Below the pieces are notes generated by a model that saw only the letters and a program-made list of their open reading frames with translations, made no database searches and had not been told where the DNA came from. This document shows, piece after piece, positions 23,858 to 24,389 of a stretch of DNA of 24,389 nt; within the stretch, counting starts at the first letter, position 1, and the number at the start of each line of letters is the position of its first letter. This DNA comes from an uncultured Eubacteriales bacterium (GTDB taxonomy: Bacteria > Bacillota > Clostridia > Christensenellales > Aristaeellaceae). The translations under genes and the position numbers were made by a program. The stretch is from positions 1 through 24,389 of the forward strand of contig USDD01000035.1 in the NCBI GenBank assembly GCA_900553265.1, in the 5' to 3' direction.

Positions 23858-24389
23858 ATGAAGCGAATTGGAAAAAAGACACTGGCGGCGGCCGCGGCGA
23901 TCTGCCTGCTGGCTCAGGGCGCGTGGGCGGAATCCCTCTCCTTCAAGGGCACGGTGTGCGCGTCCGACGAGACGACGGTCTACGCGGCCATCGGCGGCAA
24001 GGTCGCCGAGGTGAACGTTCAGGCCGGTCAGCACGTCTCCGCAGGCGATGTGCTGGCCACGCTGGAGACCACGAAGGTCTATGCCGGGGAATCGGGCGTG
24101 ATCTCCGGTGTGTTCGGCCAGCCGGGCGATTCCGCCGAGACCGTCGCCCAGCGCTTCGGCGCGGTGATGTACATCGAGGGCGAGAGCGTCTACACCATCT
24201 CCGCGTCCACCGAAAACGCCTACAACGCCGCGGTGAACAAGTTCATCCACACCGGCGAGGAGGTCTATCTGAGCTGCTATTCCGACGCGAGCCACACGGG
24301 CACCGGCGTGGTCACGTCCGTCTCGGGCACGGACTTCACCGTGGAGGTGCGCTCCGGCGAATTCCTCATCGGCGAAACGGTGAGCGTGT
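23858..24389 (+). CDS. Secreted biotinyl-lipoyl (HlyD-like) domain protein, 3' partial
   Basis: An open frame of 177 codons runs off the window end. The ATG at 23858 is preceded by GGAGGTG about 10 bases upstream and follows the permease by 28 bases, so it belongs to the same operon. The product begins MKRIGKKTLAAAAAICLLAQ and has a signal peptide probably cut after AWA (about residue 24). Then come two lipoyl-like half-motifs (GGKVAEVNVQAGQHVSAGDVL and ESGVISGVFGQPGDSA), joined directly. It resembles the first-gene adaptor but lacks a membrane anchor, so it may be a second, soluble adaptor component. The C terminus is not visible. Confidence 0.8.
   Translation, partial: MKRIGKKTLAAAAAICLLAQGAWAESLSFKGTVCASDETTVYAAIGGKVAEVNVQAGQHVSAGDVLATLETTKVYAGESGVISGVFGQPGDSAETVAQRFGAVMYIEGESVYTISASTENAYNAAVNKFIHTGEEVYLSCYSDASHTGTGVVTSVSGTDFTVEVRSGEFLIGETVSV

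Overview
The window looks like chromosome from a high-GC, anaerobic, spore-forming member of the Clostridia. Three things point there: a complete spoIIAA-spoIIAB-sigF operon, an [FeFe]-hydrogenase-type protein, and an oxygen-sensitive [4Fe-4S] fumarase-type dehydratase beside citrate lyase. Gut lineages such as Christensenellales or Oscillospirales are plausible, but the genus cannot be fixed from sequence alone. I saw no tRNA, rRNA, CRISPR array, insertion sequence or phage gene.

Layout. 1-1068 (+) is the C-terminal part of a divergent FtsH-type AAA+ metalloprotease. 1076-2660 (+) is the forespore sigma operon spoIIAA-spoIIAB-sigF, preceded by a good sigma-H promoter lying inside a perfect 15-bp inverted repeat. 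2703-4495 (+) is an ECF sigma factor and its membrane anti-sigma factor, the latter frameshifted near its end. 4496-4795 carries no gene apart from a possible decayed relic and a two-way terminator. 4796-11333 (-) is a seven-gene operon, citD-citE-citF-fumarase alpha-fumarase beta-gntR-citXG, read from one strong promoter. It would cleave citrate to acetate and oxaloacetate, and interconvert malate and fumarate. 11402-11957 (+) is a small, AT-richer orphan gene for an anchored or secreted protein. 12013-15116 (+) is a cobalamin riboswitch followed by a BtuF-BtuC-BtuD-type ABC importer. 15158-18031 (+) is a three-gene module: a 2Fe-2S thioredoxin-like ferredoxin, a sensory-type [FeFe] hydrogenase and a SpoIIE-like PP2C phosphatase. 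18091-19683 (-) is a DUF1846 protein with a terminator-like hairpin in its leader. 19722-20706 (+) is an M19 dipeptidase. 20890-24389 (+) is a MacA/MacB-type ABC system (adaptor, ATPase, permease), followed by a second lipoyl-domain secreted protein cut by the window end.

The two most interesting items are these. First, the spoIIA control region: geometry suggests that messages reading through from ftsH fold up the spoIIAA ribosome-binding site and start codon, while messages begun at the sigma-H promoter lack half of the hairpin and can be translated. Second, the sensory-hydrogenase/PP2C module: the hydrogenase keeps every H-cluster cysteine but has Ala where catalytic enzymes carry the proton-relay Cys, and it sits directly against a phosphatase with an uncharacterised C-terminal domain. 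This looks like a hydrogen- or redox-sensing output through Ser/Thr dephosphorylation.
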